Below, one piece after another: positions 1 to 7,314 of a stretch of DNA of 15,912 bases. Source of the DNA: an uncultured Acidimicrobiales bacterium (GTDB lineage: Bacteria > Actinomycetota > Acidimicrobiia > Acidimicrobiales > UBA10347). The notes under the pieces were generated by a model, which saw nothing but the letters and a program-made list of their open reading frames with translations, had not been told where the DNA came from and made no database searches. A program made the position numbers and the translations under genes. The first letter of the stretch is position 1. Each line of letters opens with the position of its first letter. The DNA lies in contig CALDGN010000292.1 in the NCBI GenBank assembly GCA_937942965.1, forward strand, positions 1-15,912, in the 5' to 3' direction.

Positions 1-795
1 CGTGGCCCGGAGTTCCTCGACCAGGTCGGCGACCTCGGCCTGCACGGCGTAGAGCCGCTCTGCGGAGGCGACGAACGGGATCCGATCGTCGAGCAAGGCG
101 ATCGTTTCGGCCAGGCCGGCACCAATCGTGCCGTCCGCCGACAACAGGTCGATGACCTTGTTCGCCGCTTCGCCGTGGGCCTCGGCATCGCCGAGCAGTA
201 GCTCACGTTCGGTCAGACGGGTGTCTTCGTCGGCATCGACGATGTGTGCTTCTTCGATCTCGTCGAGCTGATAGCGAAGCAGTTCGATCTCGCGATTGCG
301 AGCCAGTTCGTCGCCGCCGAGTTCTTCGAGCTGGGCTTGGGCGTCACGCAAGTCACGACGAGCCGCAGCAAGCGGCTCAAGGTCGTGCTTGCCGTAGCGG
401 TCAAGCGCGTTGCGGCGAGCGCCGGGACGCAGCATTGTCTGGTGCCCGTGCTGGCCATGCACCTCAACGAGCGGCGCAATCGTCTCGGTCAGTTCTGCGA
501 TCGTCGCGAAGCTGCCGTCGAGGTAGGCCCGGCTGCGGCCATCGCTCGGCACCACTCGGCGCACGACGACTTCGGTCTCGTCGGCCAGCACGAAGCGGCC
601 TTCGACGCTGGCCTCTTCGGCACCAGGCCGAACCAGCACGTTGTCCGCTCGCCCGCCGGTCAAGAGATTGATCGCTTCGGTGACGAGCGTCTTACCGGCG
701 CCGGTCTCGCCCGTCAGGGCGGTCATGCCCCCTCGCAAGACGACCGACGCTTCTTCGATGACCCCGAGATTTCGTACAACGAGTTCGTGCAGCAT
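1..795 (-). CDS. recN: RecN DNA repair ATPase, N-terminal 265 residues (cut by window edge)
   Basis: SMC-like ATPase that acts early in recombinational repair of double-strand breaks in the cytoplasm. The frame is open from an ATG at 795 to base 1, so only the N-terminal part is present. The ABC head half starts MLHELVVRNLGVIEE, with Walker A GETGAGKT at residues 29-36, an SRAYLDG segment at 88-94 and the RecN hallmark EVHGQHGHQTML at 111-122. From about residue 140 the sequence becomes charged and heptad-like, the start of the coiled-coil arm. The C-terminal head with Walker B lies outside the window. A GGGAG ribosome-binding site sits about 8 nt before the ATG, and nadK ends 14 nt upstream, so the two are probably co-transcribed. 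The tlyA-nadK-recN order is common in actinobacteria. Confidence 0.95.
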   Translation of the reverse strand, partial: MLHELVVRNLGVIEEASVVLRGGMTALTGETGAGKTLVTEAINLLTGGRADNVLVRPGAEEASVEGRFVLADETEVVVRRVVPSDGRSRAYLDGSFATIAELTETIAPLVEVHGQHGHQTMLRPGARRNALDRYGKHDLEPLAAARRDLRDAQAQLEELGGDELARNREIELLRYQLDEIEEAHIVDADEDTRLTERELLLGDAEAHGEAANKVIDLLSADGTIGAGLAETIALLDDRIPFVASAERLYAVQAEVADLVEELRAT

Positions 796-809
796 GGGTT
801 GCTCCCAGT

Positions 810-1682
810 TCAGCGATCCTCAAGACCGAATTTGGTCTTGAGCACGGTGAGGAAGTCCGCATTGCGCAGCGAGACGATGCGGCCTGGGATATCGCTGCGT
901 CGACAGACGACACGATCTCCAGGCTGAAGGGCGACGGCCTCGCGGCCATCGAGGGACAGGCTGGCGTTGCGGTTCGGAAGGACCTCGACCTCGACGGTGC
1001 TGTCGGGTTTGAGGACCAGCGAACGGTCAAAGAGTTGGTGTGGCGAAACGGCAGTCACAATGAGAGCTTGATGGCCGGGTGCGACAATTGGGCCTCGGGC
1101 GGACATCGAATAGGCGGTCGAGCCGGTCGGCGAGGCCACGATGATGCCGTCAGCGTTGTACGACAAGAAGAACTCGTCGTCGATCGACAGCCCCAATCGG
1201 ACCGTTCGACCGCTCTCGCCACGCTCAACGAGGGCTTCGTTCAAGGCATGTCCAGCGTTGAATTCGCTGCCATCGGTCCGGATGACCGAGACCTGGACCC
1301 GCATGCGCTCTTCGATCGCTGCGGTCCGGCTCAGCGCGGCGTCGACTGCGTCGAGCATGCCGGCTGGCTCGACTTCGGTGAGATAGCCGAGCTGCCCGAA
1401 GTTCACGCCCAGCACAGGTACGCCGTAGGGCGCTGCGAGGTCGACGGCGCGCAGCATGGAGCCGTCGCCGCCGAGTGACACAACGAGCGCAGCATCGACG
1501 GCGAGTTCGTCGGGTTCACGCACCATGGCTTCGAGGTCAGACGCACCCGCGTCGAGCTCGTCGGTGTTGTTGGCCAGAATCGCCAGCTTGTGGCCGCGCT
1601 CGGCCAGCCAGTGAGCGAGAGCTCGCGCTTGGGTTTCTGCGTCGTCGCGCATCTCGTGCACGATGAGGGCAACGGTGGCCAT
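810..1682 (-). CDS. nadK: NAD kinase
   Basis: Phosphorylates NAD to NADP with ATP or polyphosphate (PF01513 family), making the cell's NADP pool. The 290-residue product matches the usual length. Visible motifs are GGDGSML at 71-77 with the catalytic Asp at 73, GVNFGQLGYL at 92-101, NEALV at 148-152, and the long conserved NAD-binding block ADGIIVASPTGSTAYS at 177-192. I chose the ATG at 1682 because MATVALIVHEM begins the N-terminal Rossmann-like strand. The frame stays open upstream to 1973, but that stretch overlaps tlyA and has no family content. The start lies 7 nt after the tlyA stop, so translational coupling is likely. The Shine-Dalgarno is weak (AAGCAG). Confidence 0.96.
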   Translation of the reverse strand: MATVALIVHEMRDDAETQARALAHWLAERGHKLAILANNTDELDAGASDLEAMVREPDELAVDAALVVSLGGDGSMLRAVDLAAPYGVPVLGVNFGQLGYLTEVEPAGMLDAVDAALSRTAAIEERMRVQVSVIRTDGSEFNAGHALNEALVERGESGRTVRLGLSIDDEFFLSYNADGIIVASPTGSTAYSMSARGPIVAPGHQALIVTAVSPHQLFDRSLVLKPDSTVEVEVLPNRNASLSLDGREAVALQPGDRVVCRRSDIPGRIVSLRNADFLTVLKTKFGLEDR

Positions 1683-1689
1683 GAGCTGC

Positions 1690-2523
1690 TTACGGTAGTT
1701 CTTGTGCCGAGGCAACGACGTGCTTGATTCCGGCGTCGATCTCGTCCGCCGCCAACGCACCATTGGTTCGGTCACGTCCGCCGAGGTGCAGGAAGAACTC
1801 GACGTTGCCGTCGGCCTTGCCCGCGCCGCCCTTGATCGGTGACAGACCGACGCCCAGGATCGGAAGCGAGCGACCTGCAGCGGCGGCGACGTTCTCGGCG
1901 AGGACCCGTTCCCACACGGCGGGGTCATGGATGATGCCGCGACCCTTGCTGGCTTCTTCGCGGCCGGCCTCAAATTGCGGTTTCACGAGCGCAATCACTC
2001 CCCCGTCGTCGGCGAGCAGGGCGACGATCACGTCGAGAATCTGGTCGAGGCCGATGAAGCTGACGTCGATGACGACGAGGTCGAACGGAGCGCCGATCCG
2101 GCCAGGGTCGACGGAACGGATGTCGGTCTGCTCGTGGACGTCGACGCGATCATCGCGACGAAGCCGGTCATGCAGCTGCGCTCGACCGACGTCGACGGCG
2201 ACCACCGAAGCGGCGCCCTCTTGGAGGAGGCAGTCGGTGAACCCGCCGGTCGAGGAGCCAACGTCGATGCAGCGCAAGCCGGTCGGGTCGACGCCGAACT
2301 GTTCGAGTGCGCCGAGCATCTTCTCGCCACCGCGTCCGACGAAGCGAGGCGGCGGAGCGAGCACTTCGACGGCATCGCTCGGCGCGACCATCGACGCAGG
2401 CTTTTGGGCGATCGCGCCGTTGACGGTCACCTGGCGTTCGGCGATCCAGCGTTGGGCTTGCTCGCGACTCGGTGCGAGTTTGCGACGGACGAGTTCCGCG
2501 TCGAGTCGCTTCCGTGCAGCCAC
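1690..2523 (-). CDS. tlyA: TlyA-type 16S/23S rRNA 2'-O-methyltransferase
   Basis: S-adenosylmethionine-dependent ribose methyltransferase of rRNA. In mycobacteria TlyA modifies 16S C1409 and 23S C1920 and sets capreomycin sensitivity. The 277-residue protein has an N-terminal S4 RNA-binding domain (about 3-60) and a FtsJ/RrmJ-like Rossmann domain. SAM-binding motif I is DVGSSTGGFTD at 87-97; DVSFI (153-157), VKPQFE (180-185) and GNVEFFL (239-245) follow. K68, D153, K181 and E242 fit the K-D-K-E tetrad (inference from position). The N-terminal MAARKRLDAELVRRKL extension resembles mycobacterial TlyA, so I assign type II. The start is GTG at 2523 with no clear Shine-Dalgarno, 26 nt after the lipoprotein stop. 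Haemolysin annotations of this family are historical. Confidence 0.94.
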   Translation of the reverse strand: MAARKRLDAELVRRKLAPSREQAQRWIAERQVTVNGAIAQKPASMVAPSDAVEVLAPPPRFVGRGGEKMLGALEQFGVDPTGLRCIDVGSSTGGFTDCLLQEGAASVVAVDVGRAQLHDRLRRDDRVDVHEQTDIRSVDPGRIGAPFDLVVIDVSFIGLDQILDVIVALLADDGGVIALVKPQFEAGREEASKGRGIIHDPAVWERVLAENVAAAAGRSLPILGVGLSPIKGGAGKADGNVEFFLHLGGRDRTNGALAADEIDAGIKHVVASAQELP

Positions 2524-2549
2524 CGCCGAAGACTACGACGAGCGCTCGG

Positions 2550-3479
2550 TCAGTCGTCGGACAGTGCCTGTGAGATCTGGGCCGAGATATCGGTTGCGTC
2601 ATCAGGGATGCCGATGGGTTCGACCGAGCCACGTCCGTAGATCTCAAGCCGTTCCTCGACCTGCGAGAACGGTTCTGGCAGCGGCACCACCGCGGCGACG
2701 CTGATCAGCTCCCCGTTGGCCGCATCGAAGGACAACGTGGCGGTAGCGACTCCGGTCATCGAAGCGCTCGGCTGTCCGAACCGGCGAGCCACCGCGTCTC
2801 GGTCGAGCTCCACCTCGACGTGGGTCACTGCAGTCCCTCGGTAGGTCCCGGCCTGGTTCGAGACGATCCGGGCTGAGCGCAGCACCTCGGTCATGCGCAG
2901 ATACAGATTCTGATCCCCAAGATTGAGCGCCGAGGTTGGGAGACCTGTGCCTGCTTCGCCAAGCCCGGCGGCTCCGACGAACGATGCCGATCCAATACAG
3001 CCCCAGCCCTCGACGAGCGGCACCATCCAGGCGACGTCGTCGCTCGGTCCGGCGCGGTCGATGACCCGTTCGTAGAACGGCACATTGATGCAGACCTGTT
3101 CGTCGTCGGCGACGACGTGCATGCGGGTGTTCGAGTCGTTGTTGGCTGCGAACGCCGGGTCGACGCCGAGTTCTGCGGTGAGTTGTTCTGCTGCGCCACT
3201 GCGGGCGCCTCGAACCAGAGGCACGTCCGTGCTCCCGGATGTGTTCCCGTCTTGAAACGAGACAGCCTGGAAGTACTCGTAGCGGCCATTGTCGAGCGCC
3301 CAGACCACGTCGGCGACATCGCTGACGTGCTGTTCGGTGATCGTGAACCGAAGCGCTGGCGTCGGCGCTGGTTCGCCCCGAAGCCCTGCTTCAGCCGGCA
3401 GTCCGGCGCCGCAGCCTGCGACGAACGCAACGGTCGCTGCGATGAGTAGGAGCGCACGAGTCGTTCGGCGCCAGCGCAT
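2550..3479 (-). CDS. Predicted lipoprotein, LppX/LolA-like fold suspected (second of a paralogous pair)
   Basis: A 309-residue secreted lipoprotein of unknown function. The N-terminus is Arg-rich (MRWRRTTR), followed by a hydrophobic segment and a good lipobox V-A-G-C with the lipidated Cys at 23. The rest looks like one beta-rich domain. Its middle section (HVVADDEQVCINVPFYERV, then VEGWGCIGSASF) and its tail (EPIGIPDDATDIS) align by eye with the upstream gene's product, so the two are tandem paralogues. Two extra Cys, in VCINVPF and GWGCIG, are absent from the partner and could form a disulfide (inference). Actinobacterial LppX/LprG-type lipoproteins carry lipids across the cell envelope; membership here is a guess from layout only. 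The ATG at 3479 lies 34 nt after the partner's stop. Confidence 0.8.
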   Translation of the reverse strand: MRWRRTTRALLLIAATVAFVAGCGAGLPAEAGLRGEPAPTPALRFTITEQHVSDVADVVWALDNGRYEYFQAVSFQDGNTSGSTDVPLVRGARSGAAEQLTAELGVDPAFAANNDSNTRMHVVADDEQVCINVPFYERVIDRAGPSDDVAWMVPLVEGWGCIGSASFVGAAGLGEAGTGLPTSALNLGDQNLYLRMTEVLRSARIVSNQAGTYRGTAVTHVEVELDRDAVARRFGQPSASMTGVATATLSFDAANGELISVAAVVPLPEPFSQVEERLEIYGRGSVEPIGIPDDATDISAQISQALSDD

Positions 3480-3513
3480 GGTGCGAGCCTAAGGAACGGC
3501 AGTGAGCGCTGGC

Positions 3514-4677
3514 TCAGCCGCCCATTTCGAGCAGCATTGCGAAGTCGTTCGTGATGTCGGGGACGCCGACGGGGACAGCGATGTCGACGGCAGCACCGAA
3601 GTCGAGGAAGTCGATCCGCTGCCACATGCTCATGTCCATGCCGCGCATTGATTCTTCGGCCGACAACAGCGAGCCGAGGTCCATCTTGTATTCGAGCCGG
3701 CGCACACGGTTGGCGTCATCGACGTGCACTTCGATGCTGATCGGCAGCGCCTGGTCGAGCGCTCCCGCGGGAAGGCCGAGTTCTTCGGCCGAGCTGCCGC
3801 TCGCTTCCATCAGATCTTGCATCGCGACGGTGGCGTAGGCGACGCGGGTCGGGACACCGCGGACTTCGGAGCTGCCTCCGTCGAGCACTTCGCCGACCGA
3901 TTCGAGTACCGACAGCATCTCGGTTGCGTCGGAGGCACCCATACCGAAGGAATCGCCGAGGGCGCCGACGGCGTCATCGCCGCCGAGGGTGGCGACATCG
4001 ATGCTGCCCCATCCCGAGGCGATCGTGTCGAGCCATGGCATTGCGGCGGCTGCGTTGGGGTCCATGGACATGATCGAGGCGAAGAACGGTGCGTTCAGGT
4101 ACATCGTCTGGTCGTCGACGATGATGTTCATGGTCAGGTCGGCGTCGTTGCCCATGCCGAGCATCGCCATGCCGCCCATCATCGAGCCGAGGTCCATGTC
4201 GATGCGGGCGGTCGTGCCTGCGGTCGCGCCGACGAGCAGCGGGGTGTTGCGGCTGCCCATCTCGAGCAGGCCGCCGTCGATCTCTTGGAACATCTCGAAG
4301 CGGTAGGAGTCGGCAGCTTCGACCTGCTCGGCGGCATAGGCGAGGAAGCTTGGCGTCGCCGCGAAGGCGACTCCGTTGTTGCTGGTTGCGCTGCGGTCGA
4401 CGCTGTTGTCCGCTGCGCCAGCATCGGTAGCGTCCGCGCCCTTTGCAGCGGCACCGTCGAGGTCCGCGGTGCTTGCGTTCGCTGTCTCTTGGCCGAAGCC
4501 GTCGAGTCCAGTCTCTTCGAGGCCGCTCGACGCCTGTTCGCTGTCGGCGAAGACGGTGACCGTAGCGGTCGAGGCACAGGCACTCGCCGTCAATGCAAGT
4601 AGGGCAATAAGGATCGCAGCGAGCCACGAGCGTGGCGGGCGCGAAGAAGAGGTGGGGCGCGGGTCAGAGATGGCCAT
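3514..4677 (-). CDS. Predicted lipoprotein, LppX/LolA-like fold suspected (first of a paralogous pair)
   Basis: A 387-residue probable lipoprotein of unknown function. I chose the ATG at 4677 because it gives a normal signal: basic N-terminus, hydrophobic stretch LAAILIALLALTASAC and Cys at 34. The lipobox (A-S-A-C) lacks the usual Leu at -3. The frame opens further upstream to 4743, but that would add 22 residues before the signal. AAGAGA lies about 6 nt before the chosen ATG. After the Cys comes a low-complexity Ala/Asp/Ser linker of roughly 80 residues, then a domain with a Met- and Gly-rich patch (GSMMGGMAMLGMG) and the segment YLNAPFFASI, shared in form with the downstream lipoprotein. 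It probably has its own promoter in the 102-bp gap after rsmI. Confidence 0.78.
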   Translation of the reverse strand: MAISDPRPTSSSRPPRSWLAAILIALLALTASACASTATVTVFADSEQASSGLEETGLDGFGQETANASTADLDGAAAKGADATDAGAADNSVDRSATSNNGVAFAATPSFLAYAAEQVEAADSYRFEMFQEIDGGLLEMGSRNTPLLVGATAGTTARIDMDLGSMMGGMAMLGMGNDADLTMNIIVDDQTMYLNAPFFASIMSMDPNAAAAMPWLDTIASGWGSIDVATLGGDDAVGALGDSFGMGASDATEMLSVLESVGEVLDGGSSEVRGVPTRVAYATVAMQDLMEASGSSAEELGLPAGALDQALPISIEVHVDDANRVRRLEYKMDLGSLLSAEESMRGMDMSMWQRIDFLDFGAAVDIAVPVGVPDITNDFAMLLEMGG

Positions 4678-4746
4678 GGATCTCTTGACGGCAGAAAAGG
4701 TCACCGCATGAGCCATATGGTCCAGGTGGCTCAGGTGCCCCAAACC

Positions 4747-4793
4747 CTCAGGAGCCCAAAACCTCAGCTGGCCGAACCCTTAGGGGTCCTGAG
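4747..4793 (-). terminator. Possible hairpin at the rsmI stop codon
   Basis: Bases 4747-4757 (CTCAGGAGCCC) pair with 4783-4793 (GGGGTCCTGAG) at 10 of 11 positions around a 25-nt loop. The structure covers the rsmI stop and lies before the lipoprotein gene. No T-tract follows on the minus strand, so termination is only a possibility. The motif CTCAGG/CCTGAG recurs several times between 4730 and 4795. Confidence 0.25.
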
Positions 4794-5619
4794 TCGCCAG
4801 TTCGTAGACCAGTCGGCGACCGACGCCGAAGCGAGCAGCGACCTCGGCGGCGGCGTCCTTGGTGCTTAGACCGCTCGCCTTGGCAGCAGCGACCGCTTCG
4901 GAGAGCGTGGCATCGTCGGCTTCTGGCATATCTGCGGCCGCGTCGATGACGATGACGTATTCACCCCGTGGTTCGCCGAGCGCCGTTACAGCGTCAGCCA
5001 AGGTTCCGCGCCAGACGGTTTCGTGCAGCTTCGTGAGCTCTCGGGCGATGACGCACGAACGCTGTTCGTCCAATGCTTCGGCCAAATCGGTGAGCGTGCG
5101 TTCGATGCGGTGGGGCGCTTCGTAGAGCACGACCATGCGAGGCTCATCGGCGAGCTGGGCGAGGCGCTGGCCCCGCTCGGTCCCCTTGCGGGGAAGGAAC
5201 CCTTCGAAGACATAGCGCCCTTCGGTGAAGCCGCTGAGCGCGAGCGCTGCGCTTACGGCCGTGGGTCCCGGCACCACGACGACGTCGTAGCCCGCAGCAG
5301 CTGCGGCCGCGACGACGTGCGCGCCCGGGTCACTAATCGTTGGCATCCCCGCGTCGGTGACCAAGGCAACGCTGTCGCCTGCGGCGAGCGTGTCCAGGAT
5401 CCGATTGAGCGAGCGTCCTTCGGTGTGCTCGTTGGCGACGACCATGCCGGGGTTGGCGATGCCGTGCTTGGCCAGCAGCGATCCGGTACGACGGGTGTCT
5501 TCGCAGGCGATCAGCGCAACGGAGCCCAGGACCTGTTGGCCGCGAGGCGACCAGTCGCCAAGGTTGCCGATCGGCGTGCCGACGACGAAGAGTTGTGCGT
5601 CGGTGCTGAGGACCGTCAT
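4780..5619 (-). CDS. rsmI: 16S rRNA (cytidine-1402-2'-O) methyltransferase
   Basis: SAM-dependent enzyme that 2'-O-methylates C1402 in the ribosomal P site, next to the RsmH N4 modification. The 279-residue product has the full set of RsmI motifs of the tetrapyrrole-methylase fold: VGTPIGNLGD at 13-22, EDTRR at 40-44, TDAGMPTISDPG at 88-99, PGPTA at 117-121, FLPRKG at 141-146 and YEAPHR at 166-171. A C-terminal helical segment (about 230-279) ends in RFGVGRRLVYELA. The ATG at 5619 follows the DUF192 stop by 13 nt. A GAGGGA ribosome-binding site overlaps that stop, which suggests coupled translation. A 102-bp gap separates it from the lipoprotein genes. Confidence 0.95.
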   Translation of the reverse strand: MTVLSTDAQLFVVGTPIGNLGDWSPRGQQVLGSVALIACEDTRRTGSLLAKHGIANPGMVVANEHTEGRSLNRILDTLAAGDSVALVTDAGMPTISDPGAHVVAAAAAAGYDVVVVPGPTAVSAALALSGFTEGRYVFEGFLPRKGTERGQRLAQLADEPRMVVLYEAPHRIERTLTDLAEALDEQRSCVIARELTKLHETVWRGTLADAVTALGEPRGEYVIVIDAAADMPEADDATLSEAVAAAKASGLSTKDAAAEVAARFGVGRRLVYELATQDP

Positions 5620-5632
5620 GTACCCAGATCCC

Positions 5633-5974
5633 TCATGTACGGAGAACGAGCACGTCGCCCTCTTCGACGCCCCATCGCTCGAAGCTGCCCTTGGCGGCTT
5701 CGATCACGACGTGCGCACTGATGCGCGGGAGTCCGATGCGGTTCGGGGCCATCGCGACGATGTCGATCACCCGCAGATCACCGTCGGCGGTGCGTCGACA
5801 GAACGCAACGTCGAGTGGGAAGCGCACACCGATGGTGTGCACCGACTTCGCTGGGCTGAGCACGAGCACGCCGTCGAGCGAGCTCTGCCCGAGCACACCA
5901 CGAAGCCGATCCGAGAAGGACTCGGCGATCTCTGCGCTCGCCAGAACGCGCTCATTCGCGACCAGCCAAGACAT
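5633..5974 (-). CDS. DUF192 family protein
   Basis: A 113-residue protein of the DUF192 family (PF02643), a small beta-rich fold with no firmly assigned reaction. Family signatures are visible: SFSDRLRGVLGQ (19-30, the usual S-xx-RxxGLMFR site), the central strand SVHTIGVRFPLDVAFCRR (44-61, the usual MK-T-x-xPLDVIF site), RVIDIVAMAPNRI (68-80) and a final VIEAAKGSFERWGVEEGDVL. Many homologues are exported, but this one has no signal peptide, so it should be cytoplasmic. I chose the ATG at 5974; the frame runs upstream to 6367, but that part is antisense-type sequence overlapping ychF. It lies 46 nt after ychF and 13 nt before rsmI, probably in one operon. Confidence 0.85.
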   Translation of the reverse strand: MSWLVANERVLASAEIAESFSDRLRGVLGQSSLDGVLVLSPAKSVHTIGVRFPLDVAFCRRTADGDLRVIDIVAMAPNRIGLPRISAHVVIEAAKGSFERWGVEEGDVLVLRT

Positions 5975-6020
5975 GCCCACAGGTTGCCACAGGAACGCTG
6001 CCAAGCGTCGGGCGAATGAC

Positions 6021-7091
6021 TCAGACGTTGAAGCGGAAGTCCATGGTGTCGCCGTCGACGACTTCGTAGTCCTTGCCTTCGCTGCGGACGTCACCTGCGT
6101 CTCGGGCTGGGGCCCATCCGCCGTGCTCAAGCAGCAGATCCCATTGGATCGTCTCGGCCCGGATGAAGCCACGTTCGAAGTCGCTGTGGATGACGCCTGC
6201 GCACTGGGGTGCGTTGGCGCCGGCCGGGAACGTCCAGGCGCGGGACTCTTTCTCGCCGGTCGTGAAGTAGGTGCGCAAGCCGAGCAGGTTGTAGGCCGTG
6301 CGGCTGAAACGAGGCAGCGCGCCTTCGCCGAGGCCGAGGCCTTCAAGCAGTTCGGTGCGTTCTTCAATCGGCATCAGGGCAGCCTCGGCTTCGAGCTGCA
6401 CGCACATGCCGAGCACCTGAGCACCGTCGAGCTCTTTGCTGACGGTGGCGGTGACGTCGTCGATGGTGTCGAGGTCGTCTTCGCCGACGTTGACGACAGC
6501 CATCACGGGCTTGTTTGTCAGCAGGAAGAACGGCTTGAGATCGGCGAGCTGAGTGGCCGTCATGCCACTGCGATAGAGCGGGGTGCCTGCGCTGAGGTGC
6601 GTGAGTGCTTCTTCGAGCAATGCCACGTCGACCTTGGCGGTGGCGTCGCCTTTTGCCTGGCGGCGGCGCTTGTCGAGCTGGCGTTCGGCGCTATCGAGGT
6701 CGGCGAGGCTGAGCTCGATCTCGAGCACACCGAGGTGCTCGAGCGGTTCGGTTGGTCCGGGGACGCCGTCGTCGAATGAGCGGAGCACGAACACGATGGC
6801 GTCGGACTCGCGGATGCCCTGCAGGAAGTGGTTACCGAGGCCTTCACCTTGGCTCGCGCCTTCGACCAGACCGCCGATGTCGGTGAATTGCACGCTGGCG
6901 TGGATCGTCTGCTTGGCGCCGCTCATCGTGGCCAGCTGATCGAGGCGATTGTCGGGGACCTTGGCCACACCGACGTTGGGCTCAACGGTCGCGAAGGCGT
7001 AGGGAGCGGCGAGCGCTCCGCCTCCGGCGAGGGCGTTGTAGAGAGATGACTTGCCGGCGTTGGGGAGGCCGACGAACCCGAAGCGTTCCAT
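6021..7091 (-). CDS. ychF: YchF/OLA1-type ribosome-associated P-loop NTPase
   Basis: Universally conserved Obg-family NTPase that binds ribosomes and prefers ATP to GTP. The 356-residue length is typical. G1 is GLPNAGKS at 8-15, followed by PYAFATVEPNVG (30-41). G3 reads DIGGLV at 71-76 where most members have DIAGLV, and EGASQGEGLGNHFL follows. The G4 position is NVGE (201-204), the NxxE form that explains the relaxed nucleotide choice of this family. A coiled-coil insert (about 128-165) and a C-terminal TGS domain (about 272-356, with TYFTTGEKESRAWTF and HSDFERGFIRAE) complete it. The ATG at 7091 has no obvious Shine-Dalgarno, so a leaderless or short-leader transcript from the divergent region is possible. 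Confidence 0.95.
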   Translation of the reverse strand: MERFGFVGLPNAGKSSLYNALAGGGALAAPYAFATVEPNVGVAKVPDNRLDQLATMSGAKQTIHASVQFTDIGGLVEGASQGEGLGNHFLQGIRESDAIVFVLRSFDDGVPGPTEPLEHLGVLEIELSLADLDSAERQLDKRRRQAKGDATAKVDVALLEEALTHLSAGTPLYRSGMTATQLADLKPFFLLTNKPVMAVVNVGEDDLDTIDDVTATVSKELDGAQVLGMCVQLEAEAALMPIEERTELLEGLGLGEGALPRFSRTAYNLLGLRTYFTTGEKESRAWTFPAGANAPQCAGVIHSDFERGFIRAETIQWDLLLEHGGWAPARDAGDVRSEGKDYEVVDGDTMDFRFNV

Positions 7092-7101
7092 TCGGTCGGA
7101 G

Positions 7102-7134
7102 GCTATCGGGCGCCTTGGCCGCTATCGAGCGCCT
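7102..7134. repeat. Imperfect direct repeat upstream of ychF
   Basis: Two 14-bp copies, GCTATCGGGCGCCT at 7102-7115 and GCTATCGAGCGCCT at 7121-7134, differ at one base and start 19 bp apart. They begin 11 bp upstream of the ychF start codon. They could be an operator or part of duplicated promoter sequence; the sequence alone cannot decide. Confidence 0.5.
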
Positions 7135-7265
7135 CGCACGCTGTTCAGGTCGGGAGTGGGTTCGGTGTGGTGCGATCGCCTGCACTCCCCCGAATTCCTG
7201 GCGAGCATCCAGGCTGCGTGTTCTACAGTTGGCGCCGTGAAGCAGTGAGCGATCCTCGTCCCGTT

Positions 7266-7290
7266 ACCGCACCTCGTCGTTTTGTGCGGT
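7266..7290 (+). promoter_or_regulatory. Leader hairpin just before the ABC-F ribosome-binding site
   Basis: ACCGCAC (7266-7272) pairs perfectly with GTGCGGT (7284-7290) around an 11-nt loop, and wobble pairs can extend the stem. It ends 10 nt before the GGAAAGG Shine-Dalgarno. Several antibiotic-resistance ABC-F genes are controlled by leader attenuation, so a regulatory role is plausible but unproven. Confidence 0.35.
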
Positions 7291-7314
7291 GGCACCTCTC
7301 GGAAAGGCGCGCTC

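Larger units (their letters stand above)
7092..7314. promoter_or_regulatory. Divergent intergenic region between ychF and the ABC-F gene
   Basis: This 223-bp gap must hold promoters for both directions. On the minus side it carries the 14-bp direct repeat. On the plus side TACAGT at 7224-7229 fits a TAnnnT -10 element, though I see no good -35. A three-codon ORF (GTG AAG CAG TGA) lies at 7237-7248. A hairpin follows, and then GGAAAGG at 7301-7307, the ABC-F ribosome-binding site. No convincing gene lies here. Confidence 0.45.

Noticed and set aside
3724..4602. Plus-strand open frame of 292 codons opposite the first lipoprotein
   Set aside because: The minus strand has a lipoprotein signal and paralogy with its neighbour; the plus-strand product is a compositional mirror.
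5691..6779. Plus-strand open frame of 362 codons opposite DUF192 and ychF
   Set aside because: It is antisense to clear family members, and the translation is a Val/Ala/Glu-rich mirror of their codons.
7284..7300. T-box-like GGTGGCACC upstream of the ABC-F gene
   Set aside because: Only part of the T-box core matches, no specifier stem is visible, and ABC-F genes are not usual T-box targets.
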